From: Paracraurococcus lichenis
Lineage (GTDB): Bacteria; Pseudomonadota; Alphaproteobacteria; Acetobacterales; Acetobacteraceae
NCBI RefSeq assembly: GCF_030657435.1
Contig: NZ_JAUTWS010000002.1
Span: 186,001 to 250,000 of the forward strand
Length of the DNA stretch: 64,000 nt
Direction of reading: 5' to 3'
Positions within the stretch are counted from its first letter, which is position 1. Every line of letters begins with the position of its first letter. The notes under the pieces were generated by a model that was given only the letters and a program-made list of their open reading frames with translations, did no database searches and was not told the origin of the DNA. Shown here piece by piece: positions 24,762 through 32,496 of the stretch. A program made the translations under genes and the position numbers.

Positions 24762-26006
24762 ATGGAGGGAACGACCCGTCTCGCCGCGGAGGCGCCGCCG
24801 CGGCCCTTCGCGCTGCCCGATTTCCGCCGCCTCTGGGCCGTGGGCCTGGTCGTCTTCATCGTCCGCTGGCTGGAGATGCTGGCGGTCTCCATCTTCGTCT
24901 GGCAGGCGACCCATTCCGCCTTCCTCGTGACCATGATGGGCATGCTGCGCATCCTGCCGATGGGGCTCTTCGGCGCACCGCTCGGCGTGCTGGCGGAGCG
25001 GGTGGAGGCGCGCACCAGCCTCGTCATCGTCGTGCTGGCCAGCCTCGTGACCTCGGCCGCGCTCGCCGCGCTGAGCTTCGCCGGCGCGCTCGCCGTCTGG
25101 CACCTGGCGCTGGCGAGCTTCGTCAACGGCATCGCCTGGGCCGCCGACAACCCGGTGCGGCGGATGATGATCGGCCAGGTGGTGGGGCCGGAGCGCATGG
25201 GCCAGGCCATGTCCTTCGACGTCGGCAGCAACAATGCCAGCCGCATGCTGGGCCCGACCGTCTCCGGCCTGCTCTTCGCCGCCGTCGGCATCGAGGGGAC
25301 CTTCGTCGTCTCGGTGCTGCTCTATGGCGGCGCGCTCCTCGCCGCGGTCACGCTGCGCTACCGCAGCGGCCGCGCCGCGGCGGGCGGGGAGGGCGTGCTG
25401 GCGCGGATCGGGGAGGGGCTGCGCGCCGTGCGGCAATCGCCGCGGCTGCGCGGCACGCTGGTCGTCACCATCCTCTTCAACATCTTCGGCTGGCCCTTCA
25501 CCGCCCTGGTGCCCGTCGTGGCCCAGGACCGCTTCGCCCTGGGGCCGGAGGCGACCGGGCTGCTCGCCAGCATGGACGGCGTCGGCGCCTTCGCCGGCGC
25601 GCTGCTGATGGCCTGGCTGGCGCGGCCGCGCTGGTATGCGCGGGCCTATGTCGGCGGCCTCGCGCTCTACCTCGCCATGGTCTCCGGCTTCGCCCTTGCG
25701 CCGGGGCCGGTCGCGGCCGGCGCGGCGCTGCTGCTGGTCGGGTTCGGCCAGTCGGGCTTCAGCATCATGCAGGCGACGCTGGTCTACCTGCTCTCGCCGC
25801 CCGAGGTGCGCACGCGCGTGCTCGGCCTGCTCTCGGTCTGCATCGGCATCGGGCCGGTCGGATTCCTGGCGATGGGGCTGCTGGCGGACCGGCTGGGCGC
25901 GACCGCGACCTGCGCCATCACGGGCATCGCGGGCCTGCTGGCGCTGGCCCTGACGGCGCCGCTCTGGCGTGCCATCCTCGCCCTGGGAGAGGATACCAAG
26001 ACATGA
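24762..26006 (+). CDS. Major facilitator superfamily transporter
   Basis: The 414-residue inner-membrane protein has about twelve hydrophobic helices in two halves, with the MFS loop GAPLGVLAERVEARTSL after helix 2 and a long central loop around residues 195-220. It resembles the MFS_3/EntS-type exporters (NPVRRMMIGQVVGPERMGQA motif). It could export or import a metabolite of the following enolase-superfamily enzyme, with which it overlaps by 4 bp (ATGA). The start ATG sits within GGGATGGAGGG and an alternative nearby start is possible. Confidence 0.85.
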   Translation: MEGTTRLAAEAPPRPFALPDFRRLWAVGLVVFIVRWLEMLAVSIFVWQATHSAFLVTMMGMLRILPMGLFGAPLGVLAERVEARTSLVIVVLASLVTSAALAALSFAGALAVWHLALASFVNGIAWAADNPVRRMMIGQVVGPERMGQAMSFDVGSNNASRMLGPTVSGLLFAAVGIEGTFVVSVLLYGGALLAAVTLRYRSGRAAAGGEGVLARIGEGLRAVRQSPRLRGTLVVTILFNIFGWPFTALVPVVAQDRFALGPEATGLLASMDGVGAFAGALLMAWLARPRWYARAYVGGLALYLAMVSGFALAPGPVAAGAALLLVGFGQSGFSIMQATLVYLLSPPEVRTRVLGLLSVCIGIGPVGFLAMGLLADRLGATATCAITGIAGLLALALTAPLWRAILALGEDTKT

Positions 26007-27100
26007 CCGACCTGACGATCCGCGAGCTCCGCACGACGCTGCTGCGCCTGCCCTGGGCGGAGGATCCGTGGCTGAAGGGCCATGCCCTCGGCCCGCAGCG
26101 GGACCTGGTGGTGGTGGAGGTGGTGACGCAGTCGGGCCTAGCCGGCATGGGCTACCTGCACCTGCTGAATCTGCCGCTGCAGCGCACCATCGCGGCCTGC
26201 CTGGAGGAGGCGATGGTGCCGCGCATCATCGGGCGCAGCGCGACGGAGGTGGAGGGGATCTGGCGCGACCTCTGGCGCGCGACGCTGACGGGCGGGCGCG
26301 GCGGCGTGACCATGATGGCGCAGTCCGCCATCGACATCGCGCTGTGGGACGTGGTCGGCAAGGCGGCGGGGCTGCCGCTGCACCGGCTCTGGGGCCATGT
26401 GCGCGGGCGCATCCCGATCTATGGCAGCGGCTGCTTCCGCGGCGCGCTGGGGGAGGGGATGGCGGCCAAGGCGAAGTGGTATGTCGATCAGGGCTACCGC
26501 GCCATCAAGATGCAGGCCGCGCATATCGGCGACTGGCGGCAGGACGTGCGGAACCTGCGCATGGTGCGCGACGCGGTCGGGCCGGATGTCGAGATCATGA
26601 TCGACATCAACATGGGCTGGACCGCCGACCAGGCGATCATCGCCGGCCGCGCCTTCCAGGACTACGACCCCTACTGGATCGAGGAACCCGTCACCGCCGA
26701 CGATTTCGCCGGCTATCTCCGCTGCGCCGAGGCATTGACGACGCGCGTGGTGGGCGGCGAGACGCATTTCGGCCGGGCCGACCTGAAGCCGGTGCTGGAG
26801 AATCCACGCCTGCCCATCCTGCAGCCGGACCCCATGCGCGGCGGGCTGACGGAGTTGCGGAAGATCGCGACCGTCGCCGATACCTGGGGCATGACCTTCG
26901 CGCCGCACCTCTTCCCGGAACTGAACGTGCATCTGCTGGCCAGCCTCCCGAACGGGCTCTGGGCGGAGCAGATGGGGCTGCTGGACGACCTCTGGGTGGC
27001 GAAGCCGGTGATCGAGGACGGGCACATCGTCGCGCCCGAGACGCCGGGCCATGGGTTGACCTTCAGGCCGGAGGTGCTGCGGGACTTTGTCCTGAAGTAA
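26003..27100 (+). CDS. Enolase superfamily enzyme, mandelate racemase/muconate lactonizing type
   Basis: The 365-residue protein has the alpha+beta capping domain and TIM barrel of the mandelate racemase group. Metal ligands are Asp201 (IDINMGW), a Glu of WIEEPV (227-228) and Glu253 (GGETHF); His302 in FAPHLF with Asp276 (QPDPMRGG) forms the His-Asp dyad. The usual KxK base motif reads Lys169-Met-Gln171, so the second lysine is missing and chemistry is probably acid-sugar dehydration by the His dyad rather than racemisation. It is translationally coupled to an MFS transporter, fitting uptake and dehydration of a sugar acid. Confidence 0.87.
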   Translation: MTDLTIRELRTTLLRLPWAEDPWLKGHALGPQRDLVVVEVVTQSGLAGMGYLHLLNLPLQRTIAACLEEAMVPRIIGRSATEVEGIWRDLWRATLTGGRGGVTMMAQSAIDIALWDVVGKAAGLPLHRLWGHVRGRIPIYGSGCFRGALGEGMAAKAKWYVDQGYRAIKMQAAHIGDWRQDVRNLRMVRDAVGPDVEIMIDINMGWTADQAIIAGRAFQDYDPYWIEEPVTADDFAGYLRCAEALTTRVVGGETHFGRADLKPVLENPRLPILQPDPMRGGLTELRKIATVADTWGMTFAPHLFPELNVHLLASLPNGLWAEQMGLLDDLWVAKPVIEDGHIVAPETPGHGLTFRPEVLRDFVLK

Positions 27101-27108
27101 GAAAGATC

Positions 27109-27126
27109 GGGGGAAGGTATTCCCCC
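27109..27126 (+). terminator. Terminator hairpin after the enolase-superfamily gene
   Basis: GGGGGAA-ggta-TTCCCCC (7-bp stem, 4-base loop) starts 8 bp after the stop and is followed by a pyrimidine-rich stretch (cttctatttctg). It is a good candidate for intrinsic termination of the MFS-enolase unit. Confidence 0.65.
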
Positions 27127-27205
27127 GAACCCCCTTCTATTTCTGTAAGTTTGGCGCACGCTGGAACGACGATCCGCCAGACTCGGAGAAAGCGAAGGGG
27201 GGCTC

Positions 27206-27226
27206 GGGGGGAAGTGCCTTCCCCCC
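27206..27226. terminator. Terminator hairpin between convergent units
   Basis: GGGGGGAAG-tgc-CTTCCCCCC forms a perfect 9-bp stem 5 bp beyond the stop of the minus-strand aminotransferase. It could act in both directions; on the plus strand it is followed by gtctttcacc. Confidence 0.6.
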
Positions 27227-27231
27227 GTCTT

Positions 27232-28422
27232 TCACCCCAGTGCCGCCAGCGCGGCATCGACGCCGCCTGCCTGGTGCGGCACGCCGCAGACCTTCATCGT
27301 CAGCTCGATCGTCGCCAGCGTCCCCAGGATCATCGGCTCATTCAGGTCGCCGAGATGGCCGATGCGGAAGACCTTGCCGCCGAGCGGGCCGAGACCGCCG
27401 CCGAGCGAGAGGTTGAAGCGCTGCAGCGCCGTCGCGCGGAAGCTGTCGCCGTCATGCCCTTCCGGCATCATGACAGCCGTCACGCTATCGGAGTAGCGGG
27501 CGGGGTTGAGGCAGAAGAATTGCGGCCCGTTGTTGCCCGACCAGTGCTGCACCGCTGCCCGCACCGCGCGGGCGAGGCGCGTGTGCCGGGCGATGACGTT
27601 GTCCAGCCCTTCCTCCTGCAGCATCAGCCGCAGCGATTCCTGCAGCCCGTAGAAGAAGCTGATGGGCACCGTGCCGACGAAGCTGCGGTGCCGCCGCGTC
27701 ATCATCTTGGACCAGTTGAAGTAGAATTTCGGCAGGCGGGAGGTCTTGTGCGCCTCCATGCCCTTGGCCGAGACACCGGTGAAGCTCATGCCGGTCGGCA
27801 GCATCAGCCCCTTCTGGCTGCCGCCGACACAGGCATCGATGCCCCATTCGTCCATCCGGTAGTCGAGGCTGCCGAGGGAGGAGATGGTGTCCGAGAGCAG
27901 CAGCGCGGGATGGCCGGTCGCGTCCAGCGCGGCACGCACCTCGGGCAGCGGGATCATCATGCCCGTCGCCGTCTCGTTGTGCACCACGCAGACCGCCTTG
28001 ATGGCATGCGCCGTGTCGGCGGCCAGCGCCGCCCGAACATCAGCGATGTCCACGCCGCGCCGCCAGTCGGCGGCGACCATCTGCACCTCGAGGCCGAGAT
28101 CCTTGGCCATCTGCGCCCAGCTATCGGAGAAATAGCCGCTCTCCAGGATCAGCACCGTCTCGCCGGGGGAGAGCAGGTTGACCAGCGTCGCCTCCCAGGC
28201 GGCGTGGCCGGAGCCAGTATAGAGGAAGACCTCGTGCTGCGTCCGCAGCACCTGCTTCAGCCCGGCGATGCAGCCGTCATAGACCTCGAGGAAGTTCGGG
28301 TCGTTGAAGTCCATCGTCTGGTGCGCCGTTGCCAGCAGCACGCTGTCCGGGATGTTGGTCGGCCCGGGATTGGCGAAGAACTGGCGGCCGCGGGGCTTGC
28401 GGGGCGTCTCGCTCGCGCTCAT
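27232..28422 (-). CDS. Class V aminotransferase, serine/alanine-glyoxylate type
   Basis: The 396-residue PLP enzyme resembles serine-glyoxylate and alanine-glyoxylate aminotransferases. It opens with FANPGPTNIPDSVL, has the glycine-rich TGSGHAAWEATL segment, VVHNETATGM, the aspartate in LLSDTISSLGS and the PLP lysine in CVGGSQKGLMLP. It would transfer an amino group to glyoxylate or act on a related 2-amino acid. It is the last of four minus-strand genes (GST, MBL hydrolase, CMD-like, aminotransferase) with short gaps. Confidence 0.88.
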   Translation of the reverse strand: MSASETPRKPRGRQFFANPGPTNIPDSVLLATAHQTMDFNDPNFLEVYDGCIAGLKQVLRTQHEVFLYTGSGHAAWEATLVNLLSPGETVLILESGYFSDSWAQMAKDLGLEVQMVAADWRRGVDIADVRAALAADTAHAIKAVCVVHNETATGMMIPLPEVRAALDATGHPALLLSDTISSLGSLDYRMDEWGIDACVGGSQKGLMLPTGMSFTGVSAKGMEAHKTSRLPKFYFNWSKMMTRRHRSFVGTVPISFFYGLQESLRLMLQEEGLDNVIARHTRLARAVRAAVQHWSGNNGPQFFCLNPARYSDSVTAVMMPEGHDGDSFRATALQRFNLSLGGGLGPLGGKVFRIGHLGDLNEPMILGTLATIELTMKVCGVPHQAGGVDAALAALG

Positions 28423-28449
28423 GCGTGGATCCTCGACGGGGGTCTCAGG

Positions 28450-28998
28450 CTAGACCGGGAAAGGGTGCTTGCGGAGATAGGGCATGTAGCTCTCCTCGAC
28501 ATCCACCTCCAGCGAGGCCAGCACCCGCACCACGGCGCAATAGAAGCTGGCGGTGACCGTCAGATCGACAATGCTCTCGTTGTCCAGGGCGGCGCGCAGC
28601 GCGGCGAAGGTCTCGTAGCCGATGCCCGGCCCGGCATGGACCTCCCGCGCCGCCTTCAGCACCAGGCGCGCCACGGGCTCGAGCGCCGAGGCCTCACCGC
28701 GGCTCTCCTGCTTGACGGCCTCGATATCCGCGTCGGTGACGCCGAAGTCGTAGCCGATCTTGACGTGGTGCGACCACTCATACGGGGAGCGGGCGAGCCA
28801 GCCGATCTGCAGGATCGCAAGCTCCCGCAACCGCGGGTCGAGCTTCGCGCCGTGGCGGATGTACTGGCCGAGGCCGCCGAAGGCGCGCGCCGCGCCGGGG
28901 CTGTTCACCAGCGCCTTGTGCAGCGTGATCTCGCGCGTCAGCAGGTCCTGGTCCTCGGGCTTCAGGTCGGATTTCTCAAGGTAGGGCAGGCGGGCCAT
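28450..28998 (-). CDS. Carboxymuconolactone decarboxylase/AhpD-like family protein
   Basis: The 182-residue helical protein has the larger CMD-like fold: LDPRLRELAILQIGWLARSP followed by YEWSHHVKIGYDFGVTD. The CxxC pair of AhpD peroxidases is absent, with His residues in the matching segment, so peroxidase activity is unlikely. Such proteins often sit beside hydrolases and GSTs in uncharacterised degradation clusters, as here. The ATG at 28998 follows GGAGACGCCGT; the metallo-hydrolase stop is 20 bp upstream. Confidence 0.82.
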   Translation of the reverse strand: MARLPYLEKSDLKPEDQDLLTREITLHKALVNSPGAARAFGGLGQYIRHGAKLDPRLRELAILQIGWLARSPYEWSHHVKIGYDFGVTDADIEAVKQESRGEASALEPVARLVLKAAREVHAGPGIGYETFAALRAALDNESIVDLTVTASFYCAVVRVLASLEVDVEESYMPYLRKHPFPV

Positions 28999-29018
28999 AC
29001 GGCGTCTCCGGGTCGTGC

Positions 29019-29885
29019 TTACAGGAACTTCCAGTCGAAGCCGCCGGCGCGGCCCTGGATGCGGCCTGCGGTCTGGCCGGGGAAATGGATGGGCAGGACG
29101 ACCGTCGGTGTGTCCACGACCCCATGGAAGAATTTCCGCCGCGACTCTGCCGCCATCGTCGGGTCCCAGTCGAAGATGGTGGACCACTGCGGCTCCCGCA
29201 CCTGCAGCGCGTGGTGCATCAGGTCGCCGGTGACGACCGCCGTCTGCCCGCGGGAGCGGATGTTCACGCAGCAATGGCAGGGCGCATGGCCGGGGGTCGG
29301 CGTCAGCGAGACGGTGTCGTCGAGCTGGAAGTCGTCGTCCACCAGCAGCGCCTGCCCGGCCTCGACCACCGGCTCGCAATTGTAGCGCCAGACATTGCCG
29401 GGCGGGTTGGTGCCGCGCCGCGTCGCCTCCTCCCAGGCCGCGTATTCCCGCTTGTGGAAGACGTACTTCGCCCTGGGGAAGGTCGGCACCCAGCGGCCGT
29501 TCACCAGCCGCGTGTTCCAGCCGCAATGGTCGATGTGCAGGTGGGTGCAGAAGACGTAGTCGATATCCTCGAAGCGCAGCCCCTCCGCGGCGAAGCCGTC
29601 CAGCCAGGGTTGCTTCGGGAAATCCATCGGCGGCGGGTAGCCCTTGTCCTCCCCGGTGCAGGTGTCGACCAGGATGGTGTGCTTCGAGGTCCGCACCACG
29701 AAGGTCTGGTAGGTGATGACCATGCGGCCCGAGGCGGGGTCGAAGACCACGGGGTCGAGTTCCGCCAGATGCCGCGCCCCGACCGCCTCATCATAGGTGG
29801 GGAACATGTCGGCCGGGCGGCGCCAGGGACCGTCGCGCTCGACGATGCTGGTGATCGTGACGTCGCCGATCCGCAAGGGCTGCAT
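29019..29885 (-). CDS. Metallo-beta-lactamase fold hydrolase
   Basis: The 288-residue enzyme has the MBL zinc motif THLHIDHCGW (HxHxDH), then LTPTPGHAPCHCC with the third-position His, and TGDLMHHALQ with the bridging Asp. It belongs to the lactonase-like/glyoxalase II-like branch; a quorum-quenching lactonase or another ester hydrolase is equally possible. The conserved ITSIVERDGPWRRP N-terminus is common in this subgroup. No signal peptide, so it acts in the cytoplasm. It lies between a GST and a CMD-like gene. Confidence 0.87.
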   Translation of the reverse strand: MQPLRIGDVTITSIVERDGPWRRPADMFPTYDEAVGARHLAELDPVVFDPASGRMVITYQTFVVRTSKHTILVDTCTGEDKGYPPPMDFPKQPWLDGFAAEGLRFEDIDYVFCTHLHIDHCGWNTRLVNGRWVPTFPRAKYVFHKREYAAWEEATRRGTNPPGNVWRYNCEPVVEAGQALLVDDDFQLDDTVSLTPTPGHAPCHCCVNIRSRGQTAVVTGDLMHHALQVREPQWSTIFDWDPTMAAESRRKFFHGVVDTPTVVLPIHFPGQTAGRIQGRAGGFDWKFL

Positions 29886-29965
29886 GGCCTGGCTTCCTCC
29901 GTTTGGGAGAGAGCCTAGCGCTGCCGCCGCCGGCGGGCCAGTCGGCGCCGGGGCCGGCCCGCGGC

Positions 29966-30110
29966 CGCCTCGCCTGTCGGGCGAGCCGCTTCAGGCCTCC
30001 GCGGCTTGCGGCGCGGCGGTCATCGGGTCGCCTCACCTGGCGGGCGGGCCGCTCCAGGGCGCTGCCTTGGACGGCCTCCGCGCCCTCCGGCGCCGCGGCC
30101 ATCGGGCCGC
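29966..30110 (-). repeat. Imperfect tandem duplication downstream of a GST gene
   Basis: Reading the minus strand from the GST stop, a unit from 30110 to about 30030 starts with the hairpin GCGGCC-CGAT-GGCCGC and runs through GCGCGGAGGCC to GGTGAGGCG. A second, shorter unit from about 30031 to 29966 starts GCGACCCGATGACCGC and repeats GCGGAGGCC and the GAGGCG end. The whole 225-bp gap 29886-30110 shows no gene. Confidence 0.45.
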
Positions 30111-30722
30111 TCAGGCGTCGACATGCTCCGTTGCCTGGACCGAGGGCCGGGCGGCGAAGCCGGCGTGCCAGTCGGCGAGCGCCGGATGCGACAGCCGCCA
30201 GCCGGCCTGCGGCCAGCGGAAGTCTAGGTAGGAGAGGGCGCAGCCGATCCCGATCTGGCCGATGCCGAAGGAGCCCTCGTCCAGCCGCGGCGCCTCCCGC
30301 TCCAGCGCCGCCAGCACCGCCGCCTGCTTCTCGGCGAAGCCGTCGAGGATGCGGCGGTCCGGCTGCGGCCGCGCCATCTCCGTCCGCCAGAGCAGCAGGA
30401 AGTCCATGAATCCGTTGCCGAGCGCATGGCGCCGCAGCGCCTCGATCCGCGCCGGCCCGGCGGCGGGGAAGAGCCGGGGCGGGCCGGCCAACTGGTCCAG
30501 GTACTCGCAGATCACGACCGAATCGTAGAGCGCCGTCCCGTCCTCCAGCACCAGGGTCGGGATCTTGCCGAGCGGATTGGTCGGCAGCAGGGCAAGGTCG
30601 GGCTTGGTCAGCGCCACCACGGTCGGCACGCGCTCGATCCGGTCGGCCAGGCCCACCTCGTGCGCCGCCACCATGACCTTGCGGACGAAGGGGGAGCGGG
30701 AGGACCAGTGCAGCCGCATCAT
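30111..30722 (-). CDS. Glutathione S-transferase
   Basis: The 203-residue GST starts with RLHWSSRSPFVRKVMVAAHE, where Ser in SPFVRKV is the probable glutathione-activating residue, followed by the cis-proline segment TNPLGKIPTLVLEDG and DSVVICEYLD. The C-terminal helical domain ends in IGIGCALSYLDFRWPQAGW. It closely resembles the GST at 37635-38240 (SPFARKV, NPLGKVP, DSRVICEYLD), so they are paralogues. It is the first gene of the GST-MBL-CMD-aminotransferase set. Confidence 0.88.
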   Translation of the reverse strand: MMRLHWSSRSPFVRKVMVAAHEVGLADRIERVPTVVALTKPDLALLPTNPLGKIPTLVLEDGTALYDSVVICEYLDQLAGPPRLFPAAGPARIEALRRHALGNGFMDFLLLWRTEMARPQPDRRILDGFAEKQAAVLAALEREAPRLDEGSFGIGQIGIGCALSYLDFRWPQAGWRLSHPALADWHAGFAARPSVQATEHVDA

Positions 30723-30854
30723 GCCGATTCGCCTCTGCCCGCGACTCGCATCCTGCCCATGCCGTCCTCCGCAACCCTTGCGCAGATCCTGCGCCGGGGC
30801 GGGGCGGGCATGAAGCCCCGACTCGGCGCCGCATCGAGGGCCCCAAAACGGCGA

Positions 30855-30889
30855 AGCCGCGGTCCACGGGTCATCCCCGCGCCGCGGCT
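30855..30889 (-). terminator. Probable rpsU terminator
   Basis: On the minus strand AGCCGCGG and CCGCGGCT pair over an 8-bp stem (30889-30882 with 30862-30855) about 45 bp past the rpsU stop, followed by tcgccgTTTTgg. The loop is long (19 bases) but can form an inner GGG/CCC pairing. Confidence 0.5.
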
Positions 30890-30934
30890 GCCTTCGTCAG
30901 TCGTCGTCCCGCCGGAGGGGCGGGGCGGTCCGGC

Positions 30935-31138
30935 TCAGAAACCCTCGCGCTCCAGGCGCTTGCGCTCGACCTTGCGGGCGCGGCGGACGGCCTCGGCGGC
31001 CTCGCGGGCGCGGCGCTCGGACGGCTTCTCGTAGTGCCGGCGGAGCTTCATCTCGCGGAACACGCCTTCGCGCTGCAGCTTCTTCTTGAGCGCCTTCAGC
31101 GCCTGGTCGATGTTGTTGTCACGGACGACGACTTGCAC
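30935..31138 (-). CDS. rpsU: 30S ribosomal protein S21
   Basis: The 67-residue, strongly basic protein matches S21 throughout: [20 protein letters not shown] followed by [21 protein letters not shown]21 joins the platform of the 30S subunit near the 3' end of 16S rRNA and aids initiation. The start is GTG at 31138 (not ATG), decided by an AGGAGG ribosome site 9 bases upstream and by the S21 N-terminus MQVxVRDNN. It is divergent from def across 213 bp, which presumably holds both promoters. Confidence 0.96.
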   Translation of the reverse strand: MQVVVRDNNIDQALKALKKKLQREGVFREMKLRRHYEKPSERRAREAAEAVRRARKVERKRLEREGF

Positions 31139-31351
31139 GCGGGACAGCCTCCTGTCGCAGTGGGGATCAAACGAAACGAAGCAGGCGGCAGGCGGTTCCG
31201 GCTGGCCCCGGGATGGCCCGGGACCCCGCTCGGTACCCCCTACCGGTCTGCGGAGACGCGCTGCATAGCACGGGTCGGGGGACAACTGGAAGCCCTCGCG
31301 GATGGCCGGAACCCGCCCTATCTGCGGAAAAACGACAGCGCGGAGGCCCCG

Positions 31352-31855
31352 ATGGCCATCCTGAAGATCGCCCGCATGGGCCACCCGGTCCTGCTGCGGG
31401 AGGCCGAGCCGGTGGACGACCCGACCCATCCCGAGATCCGCCGGCTGATCGCCGACATGGCGGAGACCATGCAGGATGCCTCCGGCATCGGTCTGGCGGC
31501 GCCGCAGGTGCATGTGCCGCTGCGCCTCTTCGTCTTCCGGGAGGCCAACGGCGTCTCCGCCCTGGTGAACCCGGAGCTCGAGCCGCTGGGCGAGGAGGCC
31601 GAGGGCGCCTGGGAGGGGTGCCTCTCCATCCCCGGCCTGCGCGGCAGCGTCACCCGGCCGAAGCGCATCCGTTTCCGCGGCCTGGACGCCGAGGGCAATC
31701 CCGTCGCCGGCGAGGCCGAGGGGCTCACCGCCCGGGTCATACAGCACGAGACCGACCACCTCGACGGGATCCTCTACCCCATGCGCATGCAGGACCTCTC
31801 CCTCTTCGGCTTCACCGAGGAACTGGCCCGCGCCGCCGGGAGCGCCCCGCGGTGA
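31352..31855 (+). CDS. def: Peptide deformylase
   Basis: The 167-residue metalloenzyme removes the formyl group from nascent proteins. The three deformylase motifs are present: GIGLAAPQV (residues 45-53), EGCLSIPG with metal ligand Cys90, and QHETDHLDG with ligands His132 and His136 and catalytic Glu133. The start follows CGGAGGCCCCG. Unlike the common def-fmt pair, the next gene is COQ9, which overlaps by 4 bp (GTGA), and no fmt is here; it may be a second, non-essential copy. Confidence 0.94.
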   Translation: MAILKIARMGHPVLLREAEPVDDPTHPEIRRLIADMAETMQDASGIGLAAPQVHVPLRLFVFREANGVSALVNPELEPLGEEAEGAWEGCLSIPGLRGSVTRPKRIRFRGLDAEGNPVAGEAEGLTARVIQHETDHLDGILYPMRMQDLSLFGFTEELARAAGSAPR

Positions 31856-32442
31856 CCGAGCGCAGCGAGATCCGCGACCGCGCCCTCCGCGCCATGCTGC
31901 CCCTCGCGGCGGCGGAGGGCTGGACCTGGGCCACCCTCCGCGCCGGGCTGCGGGCGGCCGGTGAGGATCCGGCGCTGGCCCCGAGCCATTTCCCGCAGGG
32001 GCCGGTCGGGGCGGTGCTGGCCTGGATCGACCTGGTGAACCGGGAGATGGTCGAGGCCGCAGCGGCGGAGGGCGTGACCTCGCTCCGCGTCTCGCAGCGC
32101 ATCCGCCGGGTGGTGGAATTGCGCCTGATCGCGCTCGCGCCGCACAAGGCGGCGCTGCGCCGCGCACTCAGCCTGCTGGCGCTGCCCTGGAACGCCCCGC
32201 ACGGCCTTCGGATGACCGCCGAGGCGGTGGATGCCATGTGGCACGCGGCCGGCGACAGCTCGGCCGACTTTTCCTGGTACACCCGCCGCGCGACGCTGGC
32301 CGCGATCTATACCGCGACCATCGCCTGGTGGTTGCGGGACGAGGACCCCTCGATCTTCGGGGCCATGCAGTTCCTCGACCGGCGTCTCGCCGACCTCAAG
32401 CGGCTCTCCTCTCTCCGGGCCCGGCGCGCAGCCGCCGCCTGA
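31852..32442 (+). CDS. COQ9 family ubiquinone biosynthesis protein
   Basis: The 196-residue protein has the COQ9 C-terminal signature [20 protein letters not shown] followed by [13 protein letters not shown]9 binds lipids and presents ubiquinone intermediates to the hydroxylase COQ7 in mitochondria; alphaproteobacterial homologues are thought to act similarly. The N-terminal half looks TetR-like in helical pattern ([20 protein letters not shown]), as known for COQ9. The GTG start shares bases with the def stop. Proximity to rpsU is, to my recollection, common in alphaproteobacteria. Confidence 0.88.
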   Translation: MTERSEIRDRALRAMLPLAAAEGWTWATLRAGLRAAGEDPALAPSHFPQGPVGAVLAWIDLVNREMVEAAAAEGVTSLRVSQRIRRVVELRLIALAPHKAALRRALSLLALPWNAPHGLRMTAEAVDAMWHAAGDSSADFSWYTRRATLAAIYTATIAWWLRDEDPSIFGAMQFLDRRLADLKRLSSLRARRAAAA

Positions 32443-32496
32443 ACCCCGCCCGTCCTGCCGCGCTGAAGCCTGCAACGGGCAACGGGGCAGGCAGGC

